From Cladopsammia gracilis (taxonomy: Eukaryota > Cnidaria > Anthozoa > Scleractinia > Dendrophylliidae): 64,000 nucleotides of DNA. How positions within the stretch are numbered: the stretch's first letter is position 1; each line of letters starts with the position of its first letter. Location of the stretch: assembly GCA_022457155.1 (NCBI GenBank), contig JAJGOT010000056.1, positions 2,153,286 through 2,217,285 of the forward strand. Direction: 5' to 3'. The translations under genes were made by a program, and so were the position numbers. The notes below the pieces were generated by a model. That model had not been told where the DNA came from. It did no database searches and was given only the letters and a program-made list of their open reading frames with translations. Shown in pieces: positions 43,521 through 57,709 of this stretch.

Positions 43521-46500
43521 CGAGTTTTACTTAATGTGCGTTTTCTGTTACCTGATTTTTTTTTTGAATTATGTGAAACGTTACCCAGTGATTCAAGCAA
43601 ACCACGAAACCATGTTATCAGTCATCTTGAATCAAAAGCAAACATAGTAGTTCGTTTAATTATACACTGCAATCCGTCCAAAAGGTAAATCGAAATTGGT
43701 TCCCGTGTAATATTTCTTACATTATTTTTTGACGTTTTGCGCGACGTTTTGTAGGAGTTCTTTACCCTCGGCTGACGGGCAAAAAAGGCGCATTTAGATA
43801 TGAGGTTATTTTTGGTTGGTACTATAGGATTAAGAACCCCTTTCACTTGCTGGCATATATGAACGAACTTTAACTGCATTAATTTACGCTCAAACTTGTG
43901 AATGCCTTGATACTATAAATGTTATCCGCAACTTTTGGTTCCAAGTATTTTTAAAGCGAACGTTCGTAAGTTAAGCATGACATGTATTAATATTTAAACT
44001 ATAGTGATCACTAATTTAGTAACAAACACGATATATGGAGCGTTTAGATCAATTAAAGTTTTAAAGAAATTTATTTACGATCACACCAGATTAGCAATTT
44101 GATTAGATTTTTCGTATCAGCTTTTAAATCTCACTAGCATTTCTGAATGACAATATGTTAATATTGTTAACAAAGGTGAAATGTTCATTTTATTAGTTAT
44201 ATAATTGGATATTTTATCGTTTGCGTTTGGGTTTCTATTACAGGCATAGTCCTCATCTACTATTGATTATGTTAAAGGATCAGAATTGACCATTATGCTC
44301 CGCACGCTTCTGTTAATTGTTACTAAACCGTGGGTAAAAACACATTACTGTCACAGACTGATACTGCTTACACGGGATCGAAGCCTCTATTGTTTTTGGC
44401 ACGCTGTGCATAATGGTCACTACTGGGTCTTAAAGGAGCACTTTGTGTCAATGGCGTCATGAACGAACGGTCCCAAAAAATAGCATGAAGCACAATTTAA
44501 TTGTAACCCTTTTACTCCGAAGAACGAGCAAGATCAAACTGGAAAACTAACTGAAAATCTCAAGGCTACACGAAAGCAAAGTTGATAAATTTCAATTGAA
44601 TAGTCACACGTGAGGTTCTAATGTTAGAATCACACTACTGAATAAATATGAAATGTTCTCCTCGATAGCTTTCGTTTGACATTAAGGAGTAATAGTTGTA
44701 AAATCGCAGGATCTGACTTTTAACTGAGAATGAAAAAGGTTAGGATTTTCTTCGACAATGTTCAGTATTTTTTCGGCTTCCATTTTATTTCCATAAAATA
44801 TTTATTAATTTATTGAAATCACAGAAAGATTTGACGATAATAATGTACGATTGCAGTTACTTAATAAACTCATTGTTGATGTTGTTAATGCTGTGATGAT
44901 ATGAGACTATCTCTTCAGAAACTAACTTCGGGGAAGGTCAGGTCAGGATAACGTGGCGGTCAAACTTCTGGCAAGTGTGCAGTCCCTTCCAAAATAGTGC
45001 CGACCAATTTACAGATGTCAAAAAGGATAAGGAACACCCAGGCCTTATTTAATAAGCCATGAGGTGCAAATGCCCCTTACCAAGCTGGCGAAATTACGTT
45101 AACTTGGTGGTGAATCGTGTGTGTCTTAATGATTCTAATAACAATGTCGGCCTAAGTCTCGGTCCCTAGTAGGTACAACTTGCAGGAATGGTCGAGGTGT
45201 ACAGCCTTGAAACGGACAGCCCTTTGTCTACCCCACCCTGTAAAAATTCCCCTGATTGCGTAATTTAAGCATCCTTGACTTTACTTCCAGAAAATACGCC
45301 TTTCATTGAAAGGTACGCTTTCTACGTTCATTTCCGTAGATAAGTTACTAATGATATCGAGCACAAGTTGTATACACCATAATTTCAAATAGGTTGTTCG
45401 GTAAATTCATACATATACATACATATTTCTATAGTATCACGTGTTTTTACATATACGATTAAAGGAAACCTACACTGTTGCAACAGATTGACCTTAAATT
45501 GTTGGTTAAAAAGTCTAAATTCCATTTATTTTTTATAACAAGTGGAAAGAAAAGTCTAGTGTACAAAATATTGTATATGAATCGCTATTTTCGCTTTTAT
45601 ATTTCCCATGCGCCGCCATTTTGAACTTTTGACGTACCTTGCTTGGTTGCCGCTATTATTATGAATCAAAGCTCTTTTGTCTGCAACAATTGGGCTACCA
45701 AGATACGCCATAAAAATTCAAAATTCTTTCCACTCATTTTGTAATAACAGAGGAGCTCGAGATTCCCTTTAATAAGGATATCAGTCTTTATAAGACTTGT
45801 TGTCCTACATGCTTTTTGTCATCAGTTTTTATTCTTTCATGCACACCTTTATAAGGAAATAATACTTCATTTATTATCGGACCAACGTTAAAAGAAACTT
45901 GAATATAAACGCTCTTCATATTTCTAATTCATTAGTTATCTTTCTATTTAAGCATAATTTTGCTGCTTCTTATAGCTACTAGGGGTAAAAACTTCAAAAC
46001 CTCACGGTTCCCTTAACCTTAGGCTCAAACAAAAGGTCTATTTCCTTTCTCCCCTTTTTATAACGTATAATGTATTTAACATCACTTTTGTAATTTATAT
46101 TGCGAGCCAGAAAAAGATTGTTGTTGTTCTTGTTGTTATAAATTAATACGAATTTTCCTTGAGAATAGTAACTGCGAAAGTTTATTCTATAGCAACTGCC
46201 ACTAACCTCAAAAGCGTTTTGTTAAGGGGAAAGAGTACTTATAAAAAGGCCTTGGATTTGTTTGAATGCGCATATAGCTGGGTCTATGTTAAATGATTTT
46301 GGAGACCCATGTGGTTTTCTAGCTGAACCGATGGCCAGGCTAAATGTATACGAAAGAGGGGGAGGGGATTAAATAAATCAGTGTTCAGTTTGAGCTTGTT
46401 ACCAGTCCTTCTCAGTTGTTTTCACCTGAAGCCCCAAGAAAAATATACTCTCTGCTCCATGTCAACAGCAATGCAAAATAGCTTAATAGCTTTTATTAAA

Positions 46501-46943
46501 TTAACCATATTTCAGCTTTAATTAGGTAAAAATTTAGTTAAATGTTAAGCAGTTTAAATTAATATCAAGAGGGGAATTTCCTCTCCTTCTAAGACATCTA
46601 AAGTACTCATAGTCAAGTCTCTACCCTAGGAAACTAGCTATGGTTCACAAAAATGGACCTAATTGCATTGGCTTTATTATATGTCTCAAACTAAGATGCT
46701 CCCACGATTTAGCGAACACAAACATAACAAAAATCTCGCTCCATTGCTTCTATTGGAGCAATACATCAGGAGTTTAGACAGACTTAATAATCCCTTCAAA
46801 ATTGCATGTTAACGCTTTCTTTACCAGAGAGGCGTTCTATATTATTGTTTGGCACACGCATAGGATCAAAGAAATACACATTTGGTGCTTCGTGACCTTT
46901 TACTTGGCCAAATAATACGTTTACTGAGCAAAAAGTTAAAAAT
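43521..46943. other. Unit 1, long AT-rich segment without genes
   Basis: No supported coding sequence was seen in 3.4 kb. A degenerate match to the (TTG)n-tailed repeat lies at about 46086-46138 (ttttgtaatttatattgcga then a gttgttgttct tail). Confidence 0.6.
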
Positions 46944-47514
46944 GGGTATTTGCTACGTAAAGTGGGTTTTTGCTACGAAATGACTTTTTGGAATAAAAAC
47001 TCTAAAATGCAAGATATAAATGAAAAAACTGGTTAAAGCTGTTGTTTTTACTAAGCGCGGTACTTTCGTGAAGAAACAACATGTTTAATGTACAAAGAAA
47101 TGGTTTTAGAAAGCAAATGGTTTTTAGGCATGTCTAAAAAATCTGGAGATGTTAGGTGGTGTTGGAAACGTACCCTTTAACACGATTTTATTTTAAAATC
47201 GACCTCTGGTGGAAATGAAAATATTTATCTATTCCAGGGGTGTTTTGTAGCAATTAACATTACTTTGAAGACCTTTCAATTCCGTTTTCGTTTTTAATTT
47301 TCGCTTATTTTTTGCATCGCGTACCAAAGATTGAGTATTTGCTACGTTGGTCGTGTTAAGAGCGAAATATCTCCTTGAAATTACTTGTGTGTTATGAACT
47401 TTAATGGAAAATGTCATTATTGAAAAAATAATAAACGTTTGCAAATGTTAAGACATGCATATTTCACTGAAGAATATTAATAAAATGAACAATGAGATAG
47501 CGTAGCAAATACGC
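46944..47514. promoter_or_regulatory. Four scattered 13-bp half-sites at the right end (unit 1)
   Basis: Forward copies lie at 46944-46956 (perfect), 46964-46976 (one change) and 47333-47345 (GAG form); a reverse copy lies at 47502-47514 (one change), 15 bp before the (AG)n tract. Together with the left cluster this makes twelve half-sites per unit, concentrated on both sides of each unit junction. Confidence 0.85.
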
Positions 47515-47526
47515 ACTCATGAATCT

Positions 47527-47528
<2 letters not shown>

Positions 47529-47576
<48 letters not shown>
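47529..47576. repeat. (AG)24 junction between units 1 and 2
   Basis: This is a pure AG tract. Left flank gaatcta and right flank accgattc form the tips of the inverted repeat that brackets the tract. Confidence 0.97.
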
Positions 47577-47581
<5 letters not shown>

Positions 47582-47588
47582 TTCAAGT

Positions 47589-47718
47589 GGGTATTTGCTA
47601 CGAACAATGGGTATTTGCTACGGTAGCAAATACTCAGTGGGTATTTGCTACCGTAGCAAATACCCACTAGTGAGTATTTGCTACCATAAATGGGTATTTG
47701 CTACCGTAGCAAATACCC
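47589..47718. promoter_or_regulatory. Half-site cluster, unit 2
   Basis: The same eight half-sites and three 27-bp palindromes as in unit 1, unchanged. Confidence 0.9.
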
Positions 47719-49200
47719 AATGTGAATGTTGCCTAATACAAAGTCTCTTAATAACCAACATACAGACAGCCACATCGTTTCATAGTATTTTTTCCTATTT
47801 ACGATGTATTTTTTTCTTTTCGTTGTGACTGTGTGCCTGTTTCTATACATTGTATACTGAGGAGCTGTTATAAACTCGTGTATTCCGGTGAACGCGATGT
47901 ATTGTAATTTCTTGGCATTATTACATTATTTGACATTCTTTGCAAAAAAAACCGTTTAGAAAGTAAAAATAAATATGATGGAAGGCAACCTATTAAGTCG
48001 CTAAATCCTGGCGATAACATGCGCGCCCGACCAGATTAAATGCAAAGAAAATTGTGGCCGATACTCGCAAACTGTCTGGTCTTAGACAGCTCAGTGCTCT
48101 ACTGATGAGTTCAAAGAAAGTCAACATTTTTGCCTTACAATATTTTTGAACCACATCTACAACAAACTTCGTTGCGAACGGCGGAAGACAAACCTAAAAA
48201 AACAATCGAAAAAGCTTACAATTTTCGACAGCAAAACATGGAAATGCGTACTTAACGTTCTTAACAGTGAACGTATATTTTGCTGTGACAAACAACTAAG
48301 GGTGCAAAAAACGTGCATTTACTAGTAAAATCTGATGTTTCAGTTGTTATGTGAAACATTGATACGATGAAGTGCAATTTGTTCAGGCTTCCAAACAAAC
48401 ACTATCAAAAGAAAACACACTAAAGATTGGCACTGCGATGTTTGCAAAGAGTAATTATTCTTTCGTTTCGGACAAGTTTATTTAAAAAGGGTACAAATTG
48501 TCACAACTGTGTCCGTGATTAATATATTAAAAAGACTTACATTTTCTAAGCTAAGTATTGTTCGTATGAAGTGACTATAAAGACTGGTCAAGTACAAGCG
48601 CAAGCATAAGCCCAAGCAAAAGAGTTCTGCGTAAGGGACAACGATCGCAAGAACAAGCACATTCAAGCACAAGAACGCAAACTATTTTATTATAATTGTA
48701 CATGTTTAAACCAGGTTTTTGTGCATTTGACCGACAGAAAACATAAATCTATTTGTTTTACTCATTGACTGAAAGCTCTAATAATTCTGAAAGTGAAACG
48801 AACAATTTTCACGGCAACGACGTTTTTAACAAGCAAAATTCGGAAAATCAAGGCAAGAAACTAACTACATGAATAAAATAAAATGTTAAGTCATTTTTTC
48901 TTGAATAAAACAGCGGATTTAGAGGGCCACAAGAGATTGTCGTCAGGTCTCTGTTAACTTTTCTCTCAAAAGAAAACAGACTCGGTTATATTAAGAACTG
49001 GGTTTAAAGTAGGAGGCGTTGTCAAAAGAATACATGGGAGTGACGAGACTAAGCCACGGCCCTCGACATGTCGCCTTAAACACCTTCACCTGTTTCCTAC
49101 ACGCAAATCCGCTCTAGTAGGTGCGGTTTTATGTAATGTAAAATTTATTTTAGTCTCTTATGTAGGTATATATACAGGCCACTTATGTTGTATTGTAAAA

Positions 49201-49243
49201 CTCCCTGAAGAAGTGTGCGTTAGTCACACGAAACGCGTAGGAG
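49201..49243 (+). ncRNA. Hammerhead-ribozyme-like motif (unit 2)
   Basis: Identical to the unit 1 motif, with all core bases retained. Confidence 0.65.
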
Positions 49244-49326
49244 AAAATAAATCGCTTTACAACTCTAAGAGTTCGCAGACGTGCTGCTCACTAGTTCAAT
49301 CTTGAAAAAATTAAAAAAATAAACAA

Positions 49327-50911
49327 TGCATGCATAGCCATACACAGGCATACATAGCCTTACACACACATACACAGCCTTACACAGTCATACACAGCCT
49401 TACACAGGCATACATAGCCTTACACAGGCATACATAGCCTTACACAGTCATACACAGCCTTACACAGTCATACGCAGCCTTACACAGGCATACATAGCCT
49501 TACACAGGCATACATAGCCTTACACAGTCATACACAGCCTTACACAGTCATACACAGCCTTACACAGGCATACATAGCCTTACACAGGCATACATAGCCT
49601 TACATAGGCATACATAGCCTTACACAGTCATACACAGCCTTACACAGGCATACATAGCCTTACACAGGCATACATAGCCATACACAGGCATACATAGCCT
49701 TACACAGGCATAAATAGCCTTACAACAGGCATACATAGCCTTACATAGGCATACATAGCCTTACACAGTCATACACAGCCTTACACAGGCATACATAGCC
49801 TTACACAGGCATACATAGCCATACACAGGCATACATAGCCTTACACAGGCATACATAGCCTTACAGAGGCATACATAGCCTTACACAGGCATACATAGCC
49901 ATACACAGGCATACATAGCCTTACACAGGCATACATAGCCTTACACAGTCATACACAGCCTTACACAGGCATACATAGCCTTACACAGGCATACACAGCC
50001 TTACACAGGCATACATAGCCTTACACAGGCACACATAGCCTTACAGAGGCATACATAGCCTTACACAGGCATACATAGCCATACACAGGCATACATAGCC
50101 TTACACAGGCATACATAGCCTTACATAGACATACATAGCCTTATTATACACAAGCATACATAGCCTTACACAGGCATACATAGCCTTACACAAGCATACA
50201 TAGCCATACACAGGCATACATAGCCTTACACAGTCATACACAGCCTTACAGGGGCATACATAGCCTTACATAGGCATACATAGCCTTACCACAGGCATAC
50301 ATAGCCTCACACAGGCGTACATAGCCTTACCACAGGCATACATAGCCTTACACAGACATATATAGCCCTACACAGGCATACATAGCCTTACAGGGGCATA
50401 CATAGCCTTACATAGGCATACATAGCCTTACACAGGCATACATAGCCTCACACAGGCATACATAGCCTTACCACAGGCATACATAGCCTTACACAGGCAT
50501 ACATAGCCTTACAGGGACATACATAGCCTTACACAGGCATACCTAGCCATGCACAGGCATACATAGCCTTATACAGGAAAACATAGCCTTACAGGGACAT
50601 ACATAGCCTTACACAGGCATACATAGCCATACACAGGCATACATAGCCTTACAGGGGCATACATAGCCTTACATAGGCATACATAGCCTTACACAGGCAT
50701 ACATAGCCTCACACAGGCATACATAGCCTTACGGGGGCATACATAGCCTTACATAGGCATACATAGCCTTACACAGGCATACATAGCCTCACACAGGCAT
50801 ACATAGCCTTACCACAGGCATATATAGCCATACACAGGCATACATAGCCTTACACAGGCATACATAGCCTTATACAGGCATACATAGCCATACACAGGCA
50901 TACATTGCCAT
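49327..50911. repeat. 20-bp minisatellite (unit 2)
   Basis: Same length as in unit 1 and apparently the same order of monomer variants, which is unusual for such an unstable repeat unless the duplication is very recent. Confidence 0.97.
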
Positions 50912-50921
50912 ACTTCACCTA

Positions 50922-53201
50922 GTGAAAGTTCCTGCACGCAAGGATGTTACTTCCAGTGATAAAGCGAATGATACGATAGTAATTTCCAATAGTGACGTGT
51001 CCGGTTCAGATCCAGAGTATGTTTGTGAACGAGAGAGGGATTCTGAAGCAACTAGCCAATCAGGTATAGCGGATGATTCATCTTCTCTCTACACAGAACG
51101 CGAGGAACTGCTCACAGGGTTGGTCGAGGTTGTTGGGGCAGAAAAAAATTGAAAAGGGTTCATTTCTAGATTGTGGTGAAGCAGCTTGGTGTAGAAAGGT
51201 CAAGGAGTTCAAAGATAGAAAAATAAGGGAAGGCCATATATTTAAAACTGTTTTTGAAACAGCTGAAGAATTAAGGCGTGTGTACGAAGACAAAGAAGAT
51301 AGCGACGATGAGGCATTTCAAGCTATGTTTGATGGGGACGAAAGTGATAATGACGATGCATTAGACACACAGTGGATGCCAAGCGATTGCGAAATGGACG
51401 AACAAGAATCTTCCAAGACCGGAACAAAAGAAGGACACAATGACGAAGTGACAGAGAAATTCCTTGTGGATTTTTATAACTGGTTGATTGACGTCGATGG
51501 CGGCTACCGTAGTACAAAAATGGCGCAGCAATATCAGTCACAAGTGCAAAGTGTCATCCGCAGGTTAAAATTGGATGAAACGTTCACCGAGGCGGCCCAA
51601 CCTAAACCACCTGCACTGTATCTCCTATTGCATCCAGGAAGGGACGGAGTTAAGCTATTGAAGACGTGGCTGTCCTATGCTGTGGACAAGTATCAGCCTG
51701 GGACTGTAAGATCTTATTTAATGAGTTTACGACTTTTCTATAAATTTCTTACTCAAGAATGCTTATCTGACCTGCCTGATGTTAGCGTGGAGACCCTTAA
51801 TTCACGCCGAGATTACATGACGTCATGGTCAGCTGCTCAAAAGAAAAAGGTACTAAAGAGGAAGCTTGAGAAATACGACGAGGATTACAGAAAACTCCTC
51901 TCGAGCGAAACACTGCACACGGAAATCAACACGTCAATGCTGTCAAACAGCTTGCTGAAACATCGCAGAAGATAAATAGCGGAAACGATGTCGGCAGAAC
52001 TCTCAGTGACACGTCACACTGCGAAGTTCGCGACTGGCTAATGACGCGTCTCCTTATTGACAACAGTGGGAGATGTGGAGTTGCAGCCAACATGACAACG
52101 AGCGAATTTCAAGATGCTGTTTACTATCCCGGTACCGAAGAAGACAGTGCAAGGTATAGGATCGATGTCAAAAATCACAAGACAGCTGGGGTGTATGGTG
52201 CGGCAAATGTCTGGGTGTATGACAATTTGTATCTTCTGATAGACATGTACTTGAGAACTGTCAGAAGTCAGTTTGTTACAGCAGATTCACGGGTAGATCA
52301 AGTATTTGTTTCAAGTAATGGATTGGCACTCACCTCGTCACAAGTCTCTAACTGCATTTGTAGAACATTCCAAAGAGAAGGCATTGACCTTAAAGGGAAA
52401 ATTTGCACAACAACAATCCGGAAATCACTTGCAACCGGAATGCATGTTCACATGCCTGATCAAAGGGATCATTTGGCCGCCCTTGCACAACACAAGACGC
52501 AGACGCAAGCAAGATATTACCGCGTCCATGACAAAGTTAATGAAACTGATTTGGGAAGAAGGGCTGTCAAGAAACTTGTTTCTCTACAGACCGAGGACGT
52601 TCTTCAGGCAAAGAAAGAGAACATGACGTCTGCGGCGTGGACCATGGAGGAAACTCAGGAGTTACAGAAACTATTTCAACGAGAACTGGAAACAGGATCC
52701 ATCAAAGAGCCTGAAGTCAACGAAAAACTGGTGGAAACAAGTATTCTCAAAACGCATTCCCCTAAAGCAGTTGTACTTAAGCTACGTCGAATGAGAGAAG
52801 AGCACGCGAGAAATTTGGAGCCCTCCAATGAGCAGCTCACAAGCAAAGAAAAAGTCTTAAACTTCCTCAACGTATCGGAATTTCAGAAAGTGACATCGGC
52901 AGCGTCGAGCGTCCCCTCTGTGTCAGGAGAATCGTCCAGGTTTTTTAGAAAGTTTACAGATGAACAGACAAGACATCTACTCAGTTTGACAAAGGACCTT
53001 GTCCAAAATAACACAATAAAGAAGGAAGTGGTTTGGCAGAGGGTAGTTGACGATGCGAGAGCACTGGAGCTTGGTCTGATTACTGGGAATGAAGATGAGG
53101 CGCAAATTCATAAAGCCAAGCAGCGCCTCACAGACAAAGTGCGTCAGGAGGTAAACAAAATAAAGAACAAAGTAACAAAAAAAAGAATTAACAATAATTA
53201 A
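50922..53201 (+). pseudogene. Tyrosine-recombinase-like protein (unit 2)
   Basis: The translations are identical to unit 1 in all three frame segments, with the same A7-associated +1 change near 51143 and the same -1 change near 51921. The lesions therefore predate amplification or are tolerated by the element. Confidence 0.8.
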
Positions 53202-53377
53202 TAATACAGTAAAACCGAAAGTAACCTCACTGTTACGCGCGCATAAATCGAGCATCAGGCACCCATCCAGCAAGCACGAATCGGGCCTATTATTATTCAA
53301 AAGTTTTGTAAAGGCGCAATGGAAACTACCGTACATGTAAGCATGTATCTGAAATCAATCCAGGCGTGCAGTAGGAA

Positions 53378-53506
53378 ATAAACTATAGGCTTGCATTGAA
53401 AGGTGAACTAGGTGTGCTTTATAGATACTGAACTAGGCGCGTATTGAAAACTAAACTAGGCGCGCATTGAAAACTTAACTAGGCGCGCATCGGAAACTTA
53501 ACTAGA
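53378..53506. repeat. 23-25-bp tandem repeat (unit 2)
   Basis: Same six-copy repeat as in unit 1. Confidence 0.9.
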
Positions 53507-56500
53507 CGAGTTTTACTTAATGTGCGTTTTCTGTTACCTGATTTTTTTTTTGAATTATGTGAAACGTTACCCAGTGATTCAAGCAAACCACGAAACCATG
53601 TTATCAGTCATCTTGAATCAAAAGCAAACATAGTAGTTCGTTTAATTATACACTGCAATCCGTCCAAAAGGTAAATCGAAATTGGTTCCCGTGTAATATT
53701 TCTTACATTATTTTTTGACGTTTTGCGCGACGTTTTGTAGGAGTTCTTTACCCTCGGCTGACGGGCAAAAAAGGCGCATTTAGATATGAGGTTATTTTTG
53801 GTTGGTACTATAGGATTAAGAACCCCTTTCACTTGCTGGCATATATGAACGAACTTTAACTGCATTAATTTACGCTCAAACTTGTGAATGCCTTGATACT
53901 ATAAATGTTATCCGCAACTTTTGGTTCCAAGTATTTTTAAAGCGAACGTTCGTAAGTTAAGCATGACATGTATTAATATTTAAACTATAGTGATCACTAA
54001 TTTAGTAACAAACACGATATATGGAGCGTTTAGATCAATTAAAGTTTTAAAGAAATTTATTTACGATCACACCAGATTAGCAATTTGATTAGATTTTTCG
54101 TATCAGCTTTTAAATCTCACTAGCATTTCTGAATGACAATATGTTAATATTGTTAACAAAGGTGAAATGTTCATTTTATTAGTTATATAATTGGATATTT
54201 TATCGTTTGCGTTTGGGTTTCTATTACAGGCATAGTCCTCATCTACTATTGATTATGTTAAAGGATCAGAATTGACCATTATGCTCCGCACGCTTCTGTT
54301 AATTGTTACTAAACCGTGGGTAAAAACACATTACTGTCACAGACTGATACTGCTTACACGGGATCGAAGCCTCTATTGTTTTTGGCACGCTGTGCATAAT
54401 GGTCACTACTGGGTCTTAAAGGAGCACTTTGTGTCAATGGCGTCATGAACGAACGGTCCCAAAAAATAGCATGAAGCACAATTTAATTGTAACCCTTTTA
54501 CTCCGAAGAACGAGCAAGATCAAACTGGAAAACTAACTGAAAATCTCAAGGCTACACGAAAGCAAAGTTGATAAATTTCAATTGAATAGTCACACGTGAG
54601 GTTCTAATGTTAGAATCACACTACTGAATAAATATGAAATGTTCTCCTCGATAGCTTTCGTTTGACATTAAGGAGTAATAGTTGTAAAATCGCAGGATCT
54701 GACTTTTAACTGAGAATGAAAAAGGTTAGGATTTTCTTCGACAATGTTCAGTATTTTTTCGGCTTCCATTTTATTTCCATAAAATATTTATTAATTTATT
54801 GAAATCACAGAAAGATTTGACGATAATAATGTACGATTGCAGTTACTTAATAAACTCATTGTTGATGTTGTTAATGCTGTGATGATATGAGACTATCTCT
54901 TCAGAAACTAACTTCGGGGAAGGTCAGGTCAGGATAACGTGGCGGTCAAACTTCTGGCAAGTGTGCAGTCCCTTCCAAAATAGTGCCGACCAATTTACAG
55001 ATGTCAAAAAGGATAAGGAACACCCAGGCCTTATTTAATAAGCCATGAGGTGCAAATGCCCCTTACCAAGCTGGCGAAATTACGTTAACTTGGTGGTGAA
55101 TCGTGTGTGTCTTAATGATTCTAATAACAATGTCGGCCTAAGTCTCGGTCCCTAGTAGGTACAACTTGCAGGAATGGTCGAGGTGTACAGCCTTGAAACG
55201 GACAGCCCTTTGTCTACCCCACCCTGTAAAAATTCCCCTGATTGCGTAATTTAAGCATCCTTGACTTTACTTCCAGAAAATACGCCTTTCATTGAAAGGT
55301 ACGCTTTCTACGTTCATTTCCGTAGATAAGTTACTAATGATATCGAGCACAAGTTGTATACACCATAATTTCAAATAGGTTGTTCGGTAAATTCATACAT
55401 ATACATACATATTTCTATAGTATCACGTGTTTTTACATATACGATTAAAGGAAACCTACACTGTTGCAACAGATTGACCTTAAAATTGTTGGTTAAAAAG
55501 TCTAAATTCCATTTATTTTTTATAACAAGTGGAAAGAAAAGTCTAGTGTACAAAATATTGTATATGAATCGCTATTTTCGCTTTTATATTTCCCATGCGC
55601 CGCCATTTTGAACTTTTGACGTACCTTGCTTGGTTGCCGCTATTATTATGAATCAAAGCTCTTTTGTCTGCAACAATTGGGCTACCAAGATACGCCATAA
55701 AAATTCAAAATTCTTTCCACTCATTTTGTAATAACAGAGGAGCTCGAGATTCCCTTTAATAAGGATATCAGTCTTTATAAGACTTGTTGTCCTACATGCT
55801 TTTTGTCATCAGTTTTTATTCTTTCATGCACACCTTTATAAGGAAATAATACTTCATTTATTATCGGACCAACGTTAAAAGAAACTTGAATATAAACGCT
55901 CTTCATATTTCTAATTCATTAGTTATCTTTCTATTTAAGCATAATTTTGCTGCTTCTTATAGCTACTAGGGGTAAAAACTTCAAAACCTCACGGTTCCCT
56001 TAACCTTAGGCTCAAACAAAAGGTCTATTTCCTTTCTCCCCTTTTTATAACGTATAATGTATTTAACATCACTTTTGTAATTTATATTGCGAGCCAGAAA
56101 AAGATTGTTGTTGTTCTTGTTGTTATAAATTAATACGAATTTTCCTTGAGAATAGTAACTGCGAAAGTTTATTCTATAGCAACTGCCACTAACCTCAAAA
56201 GCGTTTTGTTAAGGGGAAAGAGTACTTATAAAAAGGCCTTGGATTTGTTTGAATGCGCATATAGCTGGGTCTATGTTAAATGATTTTGGAGACCCATGTG
56301 GTTTTCTAGCTGAACCGATGGCCAGGCTAAATGTATACGAAAGAGGGGGAGGGGATTAAATAAATCAGTGTTCAGTTTGAGCTTGTTACCAGTCCTTCTC
56401 AGTTGTTTTCACCTGAAGCCCCAAGAAAAATATACTCTCTGCTCCATGTCAACAGCAATGCAAAATAGCTTAATAGCTTTTATTAAATTAACCATATTTC

Positions 56501-56930
56501 AGCTTTAATTAGGTAAAAATTTAGTTAAATGTTAAGCAGTTTAAATTAATATCAAGAGGGGAATTTCCTCTCCTTCTAAGACATCTAAAGTACTCATAGT
56601 CAAGTCTCTACCCTAGGAAACTAGCTATGGTTCACAAAAATGGACCTAATTGCATTGGCTTTATTATATGTCTCAAACTAAGATGCTCCCACGATTTAGC
56701 GAACACAAACATAACAAAAATCTCGCTCCATTGCTTCTATTGGAGCAATACATCAGGAGTTTAGACAGACTTAATAATCCCTTCAAAATTGCATGTTAAC
56801 GCTTTCTTTACCAGAGAGGCGTTCTATATTATTGTTTGGCACACGCATAGGATCAAAGAAATACACATTTGGTGCTTCGTGACCTTTTACTTGGCCAAAT
56901 AATACGTTTACTGAGCAAAAAGTTAAAAAT
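53507..56930. other. Unit 2, long AT-rich segment without genes
   Basis: Matches unit 1 apart from one extra A near 55483. No coding sequence is supported. Confidence 0.6.
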
Positions 56931-57501
56931 GGGTATTTGCTACGTAAAGTGGGTTTTTGCTACGAAATGACTTTTTGGAATAAAAACTCTAAAATGCAAG
57001 ATATAAATGAAAAAACTGGTTAAAGCTGTTGTTTTTACTAAGCGCGGTACTTTCGTGAAGAAACAACATGTTTAATGTACAAAGAAATGGTTTTAGAAAG
57101 CAAATGGTTTTTAGGCATGTCTAAAAAATCTGGAGATGTTAGGTGGTGTTGGAAACGTACCCTTTAACACGATTTTATTTTAAAATCGACCTCTGGTGGA
57201 AATGAAAATATTTATCTATTCCAGGGGTGTTTTGTAGCAATTAACATTACTTTGAAGACCTTTCAATTCCGTTTTCGTTTTTAATTTTCGCTTATTTTTT
57301 GCATCGCGTACCAAAGATTGAGTATTTGCTACGTTGGTCGTGTTAAGAGCGAAATATCTCCTTGAAATTACTTGTGTGTTATGAACTTTAATGGAAAATG
57401 TCATTATTGAAAAAATAATAAACGTTTGCAAATGTTAAGACATGCATATTTCACTGAAGAATATTAATAAAATGAACAATGAGATAGCGTAGCAAATACG
57501 C
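56931..57501. promoter_or_regulatory. Four scattered half-sites at the right end (unit 2)
   Basis: Copies at 56931, 56951 and 57320 (forward) and 57489 (reverse), as in unit 1. Confidence 0.85.
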
Positions 57502-57513
57502 ACTCATGAATCT

Positions 57514-57515
<2 letters not shown>

Positions 57516-57567
<52 letters not shown>
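57516..57567. repeat. (AG)26 junction between units 2 and 3
   Basis: Pure AG tract with the same inverted-repeat flanks as the first junction. Confidence 0.97.
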
Positions 57568-57572
<5 letters not shown>

Positions 57573-57579
57573 TTCAAGT

Positions 57580-57709
57580 GGGTATTTGCTACGAACAATG
57601 GGTATTTGCTACGGTAGCAAATACTCAGTGGGTATTTGCTACCGTAGCAAATACCCACTAGTGAGTATTTGCTACCATAAATGGGTATTTGCTACCGTAG
57701 CAAATACCC
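57580..57709. promoter_or_regulatory. Half-site cluster, unit 3
   Basis: Same eight half-sites and three palindromes. Confidence 0.9.

Larger units (their letters stand above)
47577..57515. mobile_element. 10-kb array unit 2 (complete)
   Basis: It has the same order of parts as unit 1 with an offset of 9986-9998 bp. The differences I found are about seven substitutions and three small indels between 47.8 and 48.6 kb, including a 12-bp deletion near 48213, plus one inserted A near 55483. Confidence 0.92.
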
